Shown here: positions 35,901 to 43,213 of the stretch, in pieces
Position numbering within the stretch: the stretch's first letter is position 1
Layout: each line of letters starts with the position of its first letter
Assembly (NCBI GenBank): GCA_035487355.1
Contig: DATHMF010000082.1
Span: forward strand, 1 to 58,635
Reading direction: 5' to 3'
Length of the DNA: 58,635 bases
From: Terriglobales bacterium
GTDB taxonomy: Bacteria; Acidobacteriota; Terriglobia; Terriglobales; Acidobacteriaceae
Translations under genes and position numbers: made by a program
Notes under the pieces: model-generated
Told to the model about the DNA's origin: nothing
Databases searched by the model: none
What the model saw: only the letters and a program-made list of their open reading frames with translations

Positions 35901-36237
35901 GAATGAAAATCCAAATGGAGAGTTGGGGAAGCGCTTGCTTAACAATGGGAAACTGTTCCCAGCCGACGTTGGAGACATGAACCTTTGGAAAGCGCATCCC
36001 GAAATGATCGAACTGGCCCATGTTTTGTCCAAAAGAGAGAAAGGCCGTGATGTTTATATCATCATGACAAAATCACGCAATCGTACCTTCGGAGCCAGAA
36101 TTGAAGGGACCGGCGGGGTTTTCAAAGAAGATGCAATTGTTCTCCAGGGCATGGCGATCGACAAGCTTTCGGCTATTCAGTTGGGAGTGCCGCAGTCCGT
36201 GATAGATAGTGCGCCGATAATTACTTTCGCGAAGTAA
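32926..36237 (+). CDS. Large repeat protein (1103 aa) with toxin-like C-terminal domain
   Basis: Residues 1-400 hold three tandem copies of a ~115-residue helical repeat (about 6-120, 123-240 and 284-400). Each has the pattern Y-x-E/D-A/V-S, then a Ser-Leu/Tyr-rich strand ending IFFG or VFYS, then a YFA/YFxxK helix. An alpha-helical stretch leads to a hydrophobic region (about 682-745, LLVLIPFVFELLGYLPDLV and LALLGAGLLTHHAL). A Gly/His-rich linker (745-845) and a coiled coil (848-945) follow. The last ~155 residues are a compact mixed domain with DVYIIMTKSRNRTFGARIEG. N-terminal repeats, a hydrophobic segment, a linker and a variable-looking C-terminal domain resemble polymorphic toxins. No small immunity gene follows. 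The function is unproven. Confidence 0.75.
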   Translation: MEITSTQEEFVSRFRAYMAKAGAYDALSGYIKGLQPKDLRECLAIYFDVSKDYRGKEEHKRSLTVFYSVSLLAVQKNDEYFALRFDALTQAANTDWQKTYSELDSTQKRKLSAQIAQQKTKLSWTQRGFLGEFDRHMKQPNQKAVSEYTAKLKKTDQLFDCLRVYVEASQKYPDNDKNSLIIFFGVSFQALGLGDSYFAAKYESLVTSKDTIWKRRYDALDTWQRDEKLKPAIAEKKKISVEKTGNVKVKGVEKELVAQEKYTVPALPHAPPDLEGPRPTPPRTENQRKFVADFKKFMDSPDAKPAEFTNKIFNLTGPQLVECVEAYLEASLPYGDNNERSLYIFFGTASLAIRKADAYYSFKFSSGIKTEKTLLAKRFAALNTEQQKVLKNDIEIKKKLARVLDDLKLAYFQKEKKEPTLQALRNFEALKNPEQLSLLSYALDRCNRTFNRYNADDFSTAFEALSTLVLAQKDLLLSIVLLKRCREAKEVDLTLRHQLYWYMVGLLYIQALVARPEAYKAGFSDEEKQFLFDATDAADPYFADFAIRLDYLWQHHAGNEQLKQTVKAYIQIMLFAAKIGALLVPMVEMAAVKGLVKELREKKPSPLDEIQIPINSRYNRGKTLQINQTIGHIFIVWWEPNLGAYIEHEGFEGILFRVDSYDWLGRVYDNDAVWGEIYRRTSYLLVLIPFVFELLGYLPDLVTGGVTGLAKSIFINIAIEKAVEEWGLNSNVVQLALLGAGLLTHHALSEKKGSSASGKLIEDTGAANRSIDPLPASSGGGAGHGGTQGRMADYDPRGIALGEGNVTGVHEPLPVETLTADRHIDPNVSGGGAHGGSTAKPTSVPDVPPATRQDLVRAEGELRNAEQRFKDAAGTLENAEKQVGNLESLVEEQGKDASAELKERLAEAEKTEKDIRSRYNKRESELKTAKSEVDRLTKDLTKRGELQPALRIEWNLPDKPVTFRYKGVEAKSWRPDAYVGTSDNRQIVERLLNENPNGELGKRLLNNGKLFPADVGDMNLWKAHPEMIELAHVLSKREKGRDVYIIMTKSRNRTFGARIEGTGGVFKEDAIVLQGMAIDKLSAIQLGVPQSVIDSAPIITFAK

Positions 36238-36318
36238 CTAATTTCCGTGCGAAAAACAGCTGATCCTTTGGGGGTGGCCCGGGCCAAGCTTTCTTGTCCA
36301 TCAAAACTTTCAAGGGTG

Positions 36319-36350
36319 CCCCCGTCCCTAGCTCTCTGCTAGGGCGGGGG
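36319..36350. other. Strong hairpin in a 410-bp gap
   Basis: CCCCCGTCCCTAGC and GCTAGGGCGGGGG pair across a 5-nt loop with one bulged T. No T run follows, so it is not a textbook intrinsic terminator. It lies about 80 bp after the large repeat gene. Nothing else but the promoter candidate at 36487 is visible between 36238 and 36647. Confidence 0.6.
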
Positions 36351-36486
36351 GCTGTATCGATGAAATCCGTCGCGCCGCTCTTCAATGCACTTCCATCTTC
36401 TTCATCTCCCACACCACAAAATTATAGACAGGGGAGAGGCTGGGGCTATGCCCAAACTGACTCAATAAGTAAGCCTGTTTTTTCTC

Positions 36487-36515
36487 TTGACAAATTTTCT
36501 AACAAAATCGATATT
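36487..36515 (+). promoter_or_regulatory. Candidate sigma70-type promoter
   Basis: TTGACA at 36487-36492 and GATATT at 36510-36515 are 17 bp apart, about 130 bp upstream of the ATG at 36648. The surrounding A/T-rich DNA contrasts with its G+C-rich flanks. Confidence 0.45.
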
Positions 36516-36647
36516 GTAAGGCCTCCGCGGCGCACGGCGGCGAGGCGGATGAGGTCTGAGGATCTCATGACCCACCTAGCCTTGTCCGCGAAAGCAGTCG
36601 TTGTTCCCAGAATTGAACCTGATCCGATTTTACGAAAGGATGTGCCT

Positions 36648-38084
36648 ATGAACACACATGGAATGTCACGCAGGCAGCTTGCCCGGTTAGGTCTGGCTGC
36701 CATGGCAAGTGTTACGTCTCTCCCCGGCATCGGCTTTGCGCCACTGGCGCGCGGCCAGGAAGCCTCAGAGGTGGATTCGCTGTTCCCCGATGACCGGGCC
36801 TTTGCGGCTGCTTTCAGCCGTGCCTATTCTTTCTTAAATACCATGATGGATGCCTATGCGCAGGGCCAGACGGTGCGGCTCTCGCAGAGCTACGCCGATC
36901 AGCAGGGACTCCAGACCACCGGGTTTGTCTATGACAATTCGCTTGTCATTCTCGCTCACCTGCTGCGCGGCCGGTCGGACGATATTTCCCGCGCAACTAT
37001 TCTTGGCGAAGCCTTGCTGCACGCCCAGCAGACCGACTCCCGCGCCGACGGCCGGGTGCGCCAGGCGTATTTTGTGGATCAACCGGATGCCGCGGGTGTC
37101 TTCCTCCGGCTGGCACTTTTCCCATTCTTTTTTCTGGGATCTGCGACCGGTGACATGGCCTGGACTGCAATTGCCCTCGCCCAACTCTTTCATCACACCG
37201 GCGACCCACGCTTCCTTGAAGGAGCCGCGAGCTTGGGCCACTGGATCGTGAATAACACCTTCGACACCCGGGGAGCGGGCGGTTTCAACTTTGGCGTGGA
37301 CAACGGCAACAACAAGTTGCTCTTCAAATCGACTGAGCAGAACATTGATTGCATTGCGTTATTCACCATGCTCGCAGAGCTGACCGGAGATGGAAGCTGG
37401 TCCAGTCAGGCGGATCACGCCCGCACATTCGTTGACGCCATGTTCAATGCCGCCAGTGGTTTCTTCTTCACCGGCACGACGCCCGATGGGGTCAGCATCA
37501 GTCCGGACAATATCCCTGAAGACGTGCAGACGTGGTCCTTCATGGCAACCCTGGATAAGAGCCATGCCGCTTCACTCGACTGGGCCAAAACCAACCTGGC
37601 AACTACTGACACGCCGCAGACGATTCACAGCAGGCTCAAAGGCAACAGCCGCGTTTCCGGTGTGAGTTTCGCAAGCCAGAGCCTGCGCGCCCTTGCGCCT
37701 TCTGATCAGTTCTCGGCTCCGCCTGATCCAAACGCCGTATGGTTGGAAGGAACGGGCCATCTGGCGGCGGCGCTCCTGGCCCGCAGATTGCGCGCCGAGC
37801 GTGATTTGCCCGGCTTTCACGGAGACGTAAACACGGCACGCATCCTGCTGGAAAACATTCGCGTGGCCCAGGAGACCCTGGCCCGGGGGCAGACGGTGGG
37901 CGGAAAAACTATCGCGGACGGCCAAGGCGTGCTGGCGGCATCCAGCGTGTTGAACACTGGATTCGGCTTTTCCTATAATCCAAACCTCCACATTGCGGCG
38001 ACGTCATGGTTTGTAATCGCCGGCCAACGCGGTAATCCATTTCAACTCAGACGTACGGACCGGGACCGGGACGACGAGGACTGA
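36648..38084 (+). CDS. Tat-exported, probable alpha/alpha-barrel glycosidase-like protein
   Basis: The 478-residue product has a twin-arginine signal (SRRQLARLGLAAMASV ... ARGQ). The mature part is built of repeated helical hairpins with aromatic-rich turns (YDNSLVILAHLLRG, FLRLALFPFFFLGS, FHHTGDPRFLEGAASLGHWIV, DVQTWSFMATLD). That pattern fits an (alpha/alpha)6 six-hairpin glycosidase-like fold. No family-specific catalytic residues are certain. It ends in the acidic RDRDDED. An ATG 118 codons upstream gives a longer frame, but AAAGGA precedes the ATG at 36648 and the Tat signal begins there. Located next to the convergent fucosidase gene, it may act on polysaccharide; this is inference. Confidence 0.6.
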   Translation: MNTHGMSRRQLARLGLAAMASVTSLPGIGFAPLARGQEASEVDSLFPDDRAFAAAFSRAYSFLNTMMDAYAQGQTVRLSQSYADQQGLQTTGFVYDNSLVILAHLLRGRSDDISRATILGEALLHAQQTDSRADGRVRQAYFVDQPDAAGVFLRLALFPFFFLGSATGDMAWTAIALAQLFHHTGDPRFLEGAASLGHWIVNNTFDTRGAGGFNFGVDNGNNKLLFKSTEQNIDCIALFTMLAELTGDGSWSSQADHARTFVDAMFNAASGFFFTGTTPDGVSISPDNIPEDVQTWSFMATLDKSHAASLDWAKTNLATTDTPQTIHSRLKGNSRVSGVSFASQSLRALAPSDQFSAPPDPNAVWLEGTGHLAAALLARRLRAERDLPGFHGDVNTARILLENIRVAQETLARGQTVGGKTIADGQGVLAASSVLNTGFGFSYNPNLHIAATSWFVIAGQRGNPFQLRRTDRDRDDED

Positions 38085-38130
38085 CGACGGGGCAGAACAA
38101 GGGGTCCGGTTGGATGAAGTCGCGAGCGGG

Positions 38131-39501
38131 CTACACTCCCTCTCGCGGCTTTTCATTGCGAACGATGTTTGTGTCTTGCGTCGGTTCAGCCTCGCATTCG
38201 ATAGCGATCGTGGTTATAGGATGGTCGGGCGCTGCCGCTGGCAGACCGGTGAAGCGCACACGGAACTTATCCTGGTGGACTTCCACATTCTTGCCGCTGG
38301 CCAGCAGCTTCGCCGACTTCACTGAAGTTTGCAGACCGCTCAAGGCAACCGTCTCGCCCGGCCAGAAGTGGGTGTGCATGTACAGCGTGTTGCCCTTGCG
38401 TGAGAAGCTTGCGTAGTTGCTGCGGCCGGGTTGGCAAGTATCGGATTGGTAGATGCTCTCGCCGTTCCGCGCCATCCACTGGCCCACGTCAGTCAGAATG
38501 CTGACAGATTCTTCGGGAATTGATCCGTCGGGCCGCGGTCCGATATTGAGCAGATAATTCCCTTTGTCCTTGGCGCAGGTGATGAGGTTGCGAATCACCT
38601 GCCTGGAGGACTTCCAGTCATCGTCGGCTTTTTGGAATCCCCAACTGTCGTTCAAGGTCATGCACGATTCCCAGGCGCGTCCCTCTTTTTCCGCGGTGAT
38701 GCGCTGCTCGGGCGTGGAGAAATCGCCGGGCAGTTTATTGCGGTTATTCACGATGATGTCGGGCTGGAGTTCGAAGACCATTTTGTTCATGCGCTCCGAT
38801 TCCCAGCCGGCGGCGTCCAGGGGCCAGGAGACGTCATACCAGAGGACATCCACTTTGCCGTAGTTGGTCATCAGCTCGCGCACATGAGTATGAATGTATT
38901 CCACGAAGCGCTTGCGGGCGGCTTCATCTTGCGCGCAACGGGCACCATCGGGATGGTGCCAATCCATCAGGGAATAATAAAAACCAACGCGCAGGCCTTC
39001 GGCGCGCACCGCATCAACATATTCTCTTACCAAGTCGCGGCCTGGACCCTGCTTCGGTGCGCAGTAGTCGGTGGTCTTGGTATCGAAGTTGCAGAAGCCT
39101 TCGTGGTGCTTGGTGGTCATCACCATATATTTCTGTCCGGCCTGCTTGGCCAGCTTGGCCCAGGCGCGCGCAGCATTGGGCTTAGGCTTGAATTGCTTGG
39201 CCAAGGGTGCATATTCGGCAACCGGGATGCCTTCGTTTTCCATCACCCACTCGTGCCTGCCCAGCACGCTGTACAAACCCCAGTGGATGAACATGCCAAA
39301 GCGGGCTTCGTGCCACCACTTCATGCGGCGAGCGCGATCGGCATCTTCGGCAGATGTGGTAGATGGCGTGGCTGGGGCCTGTGCAGTTGTCTGGGGCGCA
39401 TAGAGCAGAGCACTTGCGTTTATTGGTGCCGCAGCCGCGGCTGCTAATACAGATGCCGTGCCTTTGAGCCAGGTACGGCGTGTGAGTTTGCTGTCGTTCA
39501 T
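38131..39501 (-). CDS. Alpha-L-fucosidase (GH29), Tat-exported
   Basis: The 456-residue product has a Tat-type signal (TRRTWLKGTASVLAAAAAA). The GH29 barrel starts at KWWHEARFGMFIHWGLYS (about 61-78), and KHHEGFCNF (131-139) is a conserved substrate loop. The catalytic nucleophile Asp lies in VLWYDVSW at residue 223. GH29 enzymes release alpha-linked L-fucose from glycans with retention. It is the last gene of a minus-strand operon with a mutarotase, FucP, a lactonase, an SDR and a dehydratase. That context makes free L-fucose the expected product and substrate. A short C-terminal beta domain closes the protein. Confidence 0.88.
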   Translation of the reverse strand: MNDSKLTRRTWLKGTASVLAAAAAAPINASALLYAPQTTAQAPATPSTTSAEDADRARRMKWWHEARFGMFIHWGLYSVLGRHEWVMENEGIPVAEYAPLAKQFKPKPNAARAWAKLAKQAGQKYMVMTTKHHEGFCNFDTKTTDYCAPKQGPGRDLVREYVDAVRAEGLRVGFYYSLMDWHHPDGARCAQDEAARKRFVEYIHTHVRELMTNYGKVDVLWYDVSWPLDAAGWESERMNKMVFELQPDIIVNNRNKLPGDFSTPEQRITAEKEGRAWESCMTLNDSWGFQKADDDWKSSRQVIRNLITCAKDKGNYLLNIGPRPDGSIPEESVSILTDVGQWMARNGESIYQSDTCQPGRSNYASFSRKGNTLYMHTHFWPGETVALSGLQTSVKSAKLLASGKNVEVHQDKFRVRFTGLPAAAPDHPITTIAIECEAEPTQDTNIVRNEKPREGV

Positions 39502-39533
39502 GATGCTTCCTCCTGGACGATCTTGTTTTCTCC

Positions 39534-39614
39534 GGGGCTAAAGCCCCAATTCTTATTGAATCTATCCCCCCGGCTAAAGCCGGGAGCTTCCACCGACGCG
39601 CGCACAGCGCGCGT
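39534..39614. repeat. Cluster of three short palindromes between mutarotase and fucosidase
   Basis: GGGGCTAAAGCCCC (39534-39547), CCCGGCTAAAGCCGGG (39569-39584) and ACGCGCGC-ACA-GCGCGCGT (39596-39614) follow one another. The first two share the CTAAAG centre. They resemble REP-like hairpins and could stabilise or attenuate mRNA ahead of the last operon gene. Confidence 0.7.
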
Positions 39615-39629
39615 TTATGAAACAAATCT

Positions 39630-40007
39630 TTAAGATTCGAGCTTGAAAACTCTATCCATCAATATCCACTTCTGGCCAGGTTTGGCTTGAGGAAGTGGTT
39701 GTTGGAACTTCCACATCAGTTGCTCCCACTCCTGGACTTTGGGATTGCTCGCATCCGCTTTTGTCTTGGTTTCGAACGAGAACTTGTTATTGACCTCCAT
39801 GATCATGAACATGCGCGTTCCCAATAGATAGATTTCCAGGTCCACAATGCCGGAGTCTTGAATGCTCTTGGTAATCTCGGGCCAGATTTTCTCGTGGTAC
39901 TTCTTGTACTCCGCGATCAACTTGGGATCGTCCTTGAGATCGAGCGCCAGGCAATAGCGTTCATTTGTTTTGCTGGCATGTTTCTTTTTGCTCGCTTTTT
40001 TCTTCAT
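39630..40007 (-). CDS. L-fucose/L-rhamnose mutarotase (RhaM/DUF718 family)
   Basis: The 125-residue product belongs to the RhaM-type mutarotase fold. Features are YCLALDLKDDPKLIAEYKKYHEKIWPEI (the conserved His-bearing helix), DLEIYLLGTRMFMIMEV, and WILMDRVFKLE at the end. These enzymes interconvert sugar anomers. Gene context with FucP and a fucosidase favours L-fucose over rhamnose. The N-terminus is unusually Lys-rich (MKKKASKKKHASK), perhaps an extension. It starts 4 bp after fucP ends and is clearly in the same operon. Confidence 0.82.
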   Translation of the reverse strand: MKKKASKKKHASKTNERYCLALDLKDDPKLIAEYKKYHEKIWPEITKSIQDSGIVDLEIYLLGTRMFMIMEVNNKFSFETKTKADASNPKVQEWEQLMWKFQQPLPQAKPGQKWILMDRVFKLES

Positions 40008-40011
40008 TGGT

Positions 40012-41409
40012 CTAGGCTCCTGATGCGGCCGCTTCTTCTCCTACGACGGCCTCCCCCGTGGTTTTATAACCACGTATGGCGAAGTAGGTCACGTAGGCGT
40101 AACAGATCAAGGGCATGATGAAGGCGATACGAATATTGCTGAGATCGGAGATTTCGCCCATGGCAGCGGGGATCAGGGCACCGCCAATGATTGACATGAC
40201 CAAGAGGGATGATCCGCGCTTGGTTAAGGGGCCGAGATTTTTCAGACTTAGCGCAAAGATCGTAGGGAACATGATGGAATTGAAGAAGCCGACCAGCACA
40301 ATCGCCAGCACAGAAGTCAATCCCGGGGCACTAATCCCGATGGCAACGCAAATGAGTGCTCCAATCCCGAAAACAGCGAGGAGCTTTGGCGCAGGGATGC
40401 GTTTCATGATGGCAGATCCGAAGAAGCGGCCGATCATGAATCCGAATTGGTGGGCTACCAGGAACAAGGCTGCGGCTTTTTCAACGCTGTTGGGGGTGAG
40501 GTGCGCCTGCAGGCGTTCGAAGAATCTGCCCTCTCCTATTTTCGTCCCGGCAAATCGAGCAGAAATCTTGTCGAGTGTGTCAGGCATGGTGTGCTTAGTG
40601 AAACGGATAACAAAGCTTCCTACGCCTACCTGCGCGCCGACATAGAAGAACTGGGCAATCACCCCCTTGATCAAGTGGGGATGGGCCCAGACGTCGTCGG
40701 AACTCTTTGCCAGCTTGCCGCTTGCATCCTTCTTTTCATCTGACACTTCTGGAAGATGCGAAAAGAAGATGAGCGCAGCGACCGCCAGGAAGAGTGCCGT
40801 GATGATCAGGTAGGGAATCTTTACCATGTTGGCTTCCGAGGCTATGTAGGCATTGAGCTGCTGCGGAGTCATCGCAACCCGTTGTTCGTGAGTATATTCA
40901 ACTCCGGAAAGAATGAAGGCGGATCCTAGCAAGGGAACAAGCACGGCTCCCACGGCGTTAAACGACTGGGCAAAATTCAAGCGGCGTTCGGAGCTCTCAG
41001 CCGGTCCGAGGACTGTGACGTACGGGTTGGCGCCTACTTCAAGAAAAGACTGCCCGGAAGACATGACGAACAGGGCCAACAAGAAGAAGGCATAAATCCT
41101 GGAGTTGGCGGCCGGCAAAAAGAGCAGAGTCCCGGTGGCGCAGATCAGCAAGCCCAGCACGATGCCGCCCTTGTACCCAATCTTTTCCATCAGCTTGCCG
41201 GCCGGGAAGGCAGCCAGAAAGTAGCCGCCGAAGAAAGCAACCTGGATAAGAGAAGATTGAAAGTCGGTGAGTTCGAAGGCCTTCTTCAGGTGAGGAATCA
41301 GAACGTCATTGAGGTTGACTCCGATTGCCCAAAGAAAGAACAGGCTGGTTACCAGAACGAATGGCAAATAATATTTTCGTTCGGTCAAAGGTACAGAGTG
41401 ACTGGTCAT
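40012..41409 (-). CDS. fucP: L-fucose:H+ symporter
   Basis: The 465-residue MFS protein matches the FucP/FHS group. It opens with YYLPFVLVTSLFFLWAIGVNLNDVLIPHLKKAFELT. The loop QSSLIQVAFFGGYFLAAFPAG and the acidic and aromatic residues of the family's sugar site region are present, with 12 predicted helices. The chosen ATG (41407-41409) has GGAGG upstream; a start 11 codons earlier is less supported. FucP imports L-fucose with a proton. It lies between the lactonase and mutarotase genes in the fucose operon. Confidence 0.9.
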   Translation of the reverse strand: MTSHSVPLTERKYYLPFVLVTSLFFLWAIGVNLNDVLIPHLKKAFELTDFQSSLIQVAFFGGYFLAAFPAGKLMEKIGYKGGIVLGLLICATGTLLFLPAANSRIYAFFLLALFVMSSGQSFLEVGANPYVTVLGPAESSERRLNFAQSFNAVGAVLVPLLGSAFILSGVEYTHEQRVAMTPQQLNAYIASEANMVKIPYLIITALFLAVAALIFFSHLPEVSDEKKDASGKLAKSSDDVWAHPHLIKGVIAQFFYVGAQVGVGSFVIRFTKHTMPDTLDKISARFAGTKIGEGRFFERLQAHLTPNSVEKAAALFLVAHQFGFMIGRFFGSAIMKRIPAPKLLAVFGIGALICVAIGISAPGLTSVLAIVLVGFFNSIMFPTIFALSLKNLGPLTKRGSSLLVMSIIGGALIPAAMGEISDLSNIRIAFIMPLICYAYVTYFAIRGYKTTGEAVVGEEAAASGA

Positions 41410-41457
41410 TAATTTCCCTTCCTCCGTGTGAGCTGTCGTCAACGAATCGCAGCCTTT

Positions 41458-42285
41458 TTACAATCCATAAAAACGCATTGCATTTAATCCGAAAATCTTC
41501 TTTTGCTCAAGGGCGGTAAGCTTCTGCGTGTAATTTGCAACCAACTCCACGACCTTGCCGTAGCTACCCGCCAGCAGGCACACGGGCCAATCGGAGCCGA
41601 ACATCAGCCGCTCGACTCCGAATGTCTGAAACAGCAAATCCAGATAAGGCTTGAAATCATCAGTCTGCCAATGTTGCCAGTCAGCCTCGGTCACCATGCC
41701 AGAAACTTTGCAATAGACATTGCGATTCGAAGCCAGAGCCTTTATGTGTTGCGCCCAGGGCTGAAACTGTTTGGCTTTGATAGGAGGCTTGCCCAGGTGA
41801 TCGAGCACAAAAGGCTGATAGGGAAATTTGTTGACGAGTTCAATGGCAGCAGGGAACTGATGAGTGTAAATGAGGATATCGTAAGTAAAGCCGAATTCAC
41901 CTAGATGCTCAATGCCTCGCAGGAAGGACTCGCGCAACATAAAGCGATCATCGGGCTCAGCTTGGACGATGTGCCGGAAGCCACACAACTGGTCATAGTT
42001 CGAGAAAAATTCCAGGCGTTCGGCGATATTGGGGGAACAAAGATCTACCCATCCTACAACTCCACGGATGATCTCGTTTTTCTCAGCCAGGTCAAGAAGG
42101 AACTGCGTTTCTTTCTCCGATTGATCGGCCTGCACGGCGATGCAGCCGTCCATGCCGCTGGCTTTGAGTTCCTGGCTCAAATCCTGCGGCAGGAAATCTC
42201 TTTTCAAAACGGCCATATGGTCGTTGATCCACTGGTCCCGGACAGGGTCGTACCGCCAGAAATGTTGGTGCGAATCAATTTTCAT
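41458..42285 (-). CDS. Amidohydrolase, probable L-fuconolactonase
   Basis: The 275-residue product is a COG3618-type amidohydrolase. The metal-binding start is MKIDSHQHFW and the late catalytic strand is RLMFGSDWPVC, with VLDHLGKPPIK and CKVSGMVTEADW between. Enzymes of this subgroup open sugar lactones; L-fuconolactonase and L-rhamnono-lactonase are known members. Its place in the operon, next to FucP and an SDR, makes L-fucono-1,5-lactone the expected substrate. It is 48 bp upstream of fucP and 133 bp downstream of the SDR. Confidence 0.8.
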   Translation of the reverse strand: MKIDSHQHFWRYDPVRDQWINDHMAVLKRDFLPQDLSQELKASGMDGCIAVQADQSEKETQFLLDLAEKNEIIRGVVGWVDLCSPNIAERLEFFSNYDQLCGFRHIVQAEPDDRFMLRESFLRGIEHLGEFGFTYDILIYTHQFPAAIELVNKFPYQPFVLDHLGKPPIKAKQFQPWAQHIKALASNRNVYCKVSGMVTEADWQHWQTDDFKPYLDLLFQTFGVERLMFGSDWPVCLLAGSYGKVVELVANYTQKLTALEQKKIFGLNAMRFYGL

Positions 42286-42418
42286 GCAAGATCAAGAGTT
42301 TGGACCACAAACAAGCACGCCGGTATTCGTTTAAACTGAAACCACCTTAGTCCGAGGCCCATATCTTTATTAGATAGCAGGAGACGTAACAAGCTACGTC
42401 TCTACCATGCATCATGGC

Positions 42419-43213
42419 TCAGCGGATGTTGAAGAAACCGCCGTCAATGGGATAATCGGTCCCGGTGATAAAAGATGCTTCGTTTGAACACAGGAACAGC
42501 GCCAGCGAAGCCACTTCCTGCGGCCGTGCCATTCTGCCCATCGGTTGCGAGTGAGCCAGTTCTTCCAACATCTCTTTCTCGCGTCCGGGATAGTTTTTCT
42601 TCACAAACTGATCCACGAATGGGGTAAACACGCGCGCCGGCGAAATGCAATTGCAGCGAATGTTGTAGCTTATGTAGTCCTTCGCCACAGAAAGTGTCAT
42701 GGAGAGCACCGCGCCTTTGCTCATGGAATAGGCGAAACGTTCGGAGAGCCCGGCGGTGCCGGCAATGGACGCCAGATTCAAAATTACGCCACGACGGTTT
42801 TCCTTCATTTTTTCAATGCAGGTGAACATGCAGTTGTAGACACCCTTCACGTTCACGCGGAAGATCCTGTCGAAATCTTCTTCCGTGGTATTTTCCAGCT
42901 TGCCGATATGAGCGATGCCGGCGCTGTTCACCAGGATTTCAATGGACCCTTCCTGCCTGATCTTGTCGAATGTGTTCTTGACACTTTCCCGAAGGGTGAC
43001 GTCGCAACCATACGCTGCTGCTTTGCCGCCGGTCTTGCTGATCTCTGCAGCGACCGCCTTGGCCAGATTCTCATCCAAGTCGACAATATGAACCAGGGCT
43101 CCGTGTGAAGCGAAGGTCTCAGCAATGGCGCGGCCGATGCCGCTGGCGCCTCCCGTGATGACGGCAGCCCTGCCTTCAAGCCTGAATGTTCCGTTACTGT
43201 GTAGCTCGTTCAG
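42419..43213 (-). CDS. Short-chain dehydrogenase/reductase with apparent CTG start
   Basis: The frame gives a 264-residue SDR. The Rossmann TGGASGIGR is at about 20-28, NSAGIAHIG is the NNAG-type strand, and the catalytic pair is in RFAYSMSKGAV (YxxxK). Expected roles in the fucose operon are L-fucose dehydrogenase or 2-keto-3-deoxy-L-fuconate dehydrogenase. No ATG, GTG or TTG lies upstream of the NAD-binding motif before the stop at 43244-43246. The only well-placed codon is CTG at 43211-43213, preceded by GAGAGGAG with a 7-nt spacer and overlapping the upstream gene's stop as CTGA. Starting later would delete the nucleotide-binding motif. A CTG start is therefore inferred. Confidence 0.8.
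   Translation of the reverse strand: MNELHSNGTFRLEGRAAVITGGASGIGRAIAETFASHGALVHIVDLDENLAKAVAAEISKTGGKAAAYGCDVTLRESVKNTFDKIRQEGSIEILVNSAGIAHIGKLENTTEEDFDRIFRVNVKGVYNCMFTCIEKMKENRRGVILNLASIAGTAGLSERFAYSMSKGAVLSMTLSVAKDYISYNIRCNCISPARVFTPFVDQFVKKNYPGREKEMLEELAHSQPMGRMARPQEVASLALFLCSNEASFITGTDYPIDGGFFNIR

Noticed and set aside
29286..36237. Extracellular contractile injection system or Rhs locus
   Set aside because: No sheath, tube, baseplate, AAA+ or VgrG-like gene and no YD repeats were found, so neither giant protein can be assigned to these systems.
36294..36647. N-terminal extension of 118 codons on the Tat-exported protein
   Set aside because: It would bury the twin-arginine signal; AAAGGA and an ATG directly before that signal decide the later start, and a promoter candidate lies inside the extension.
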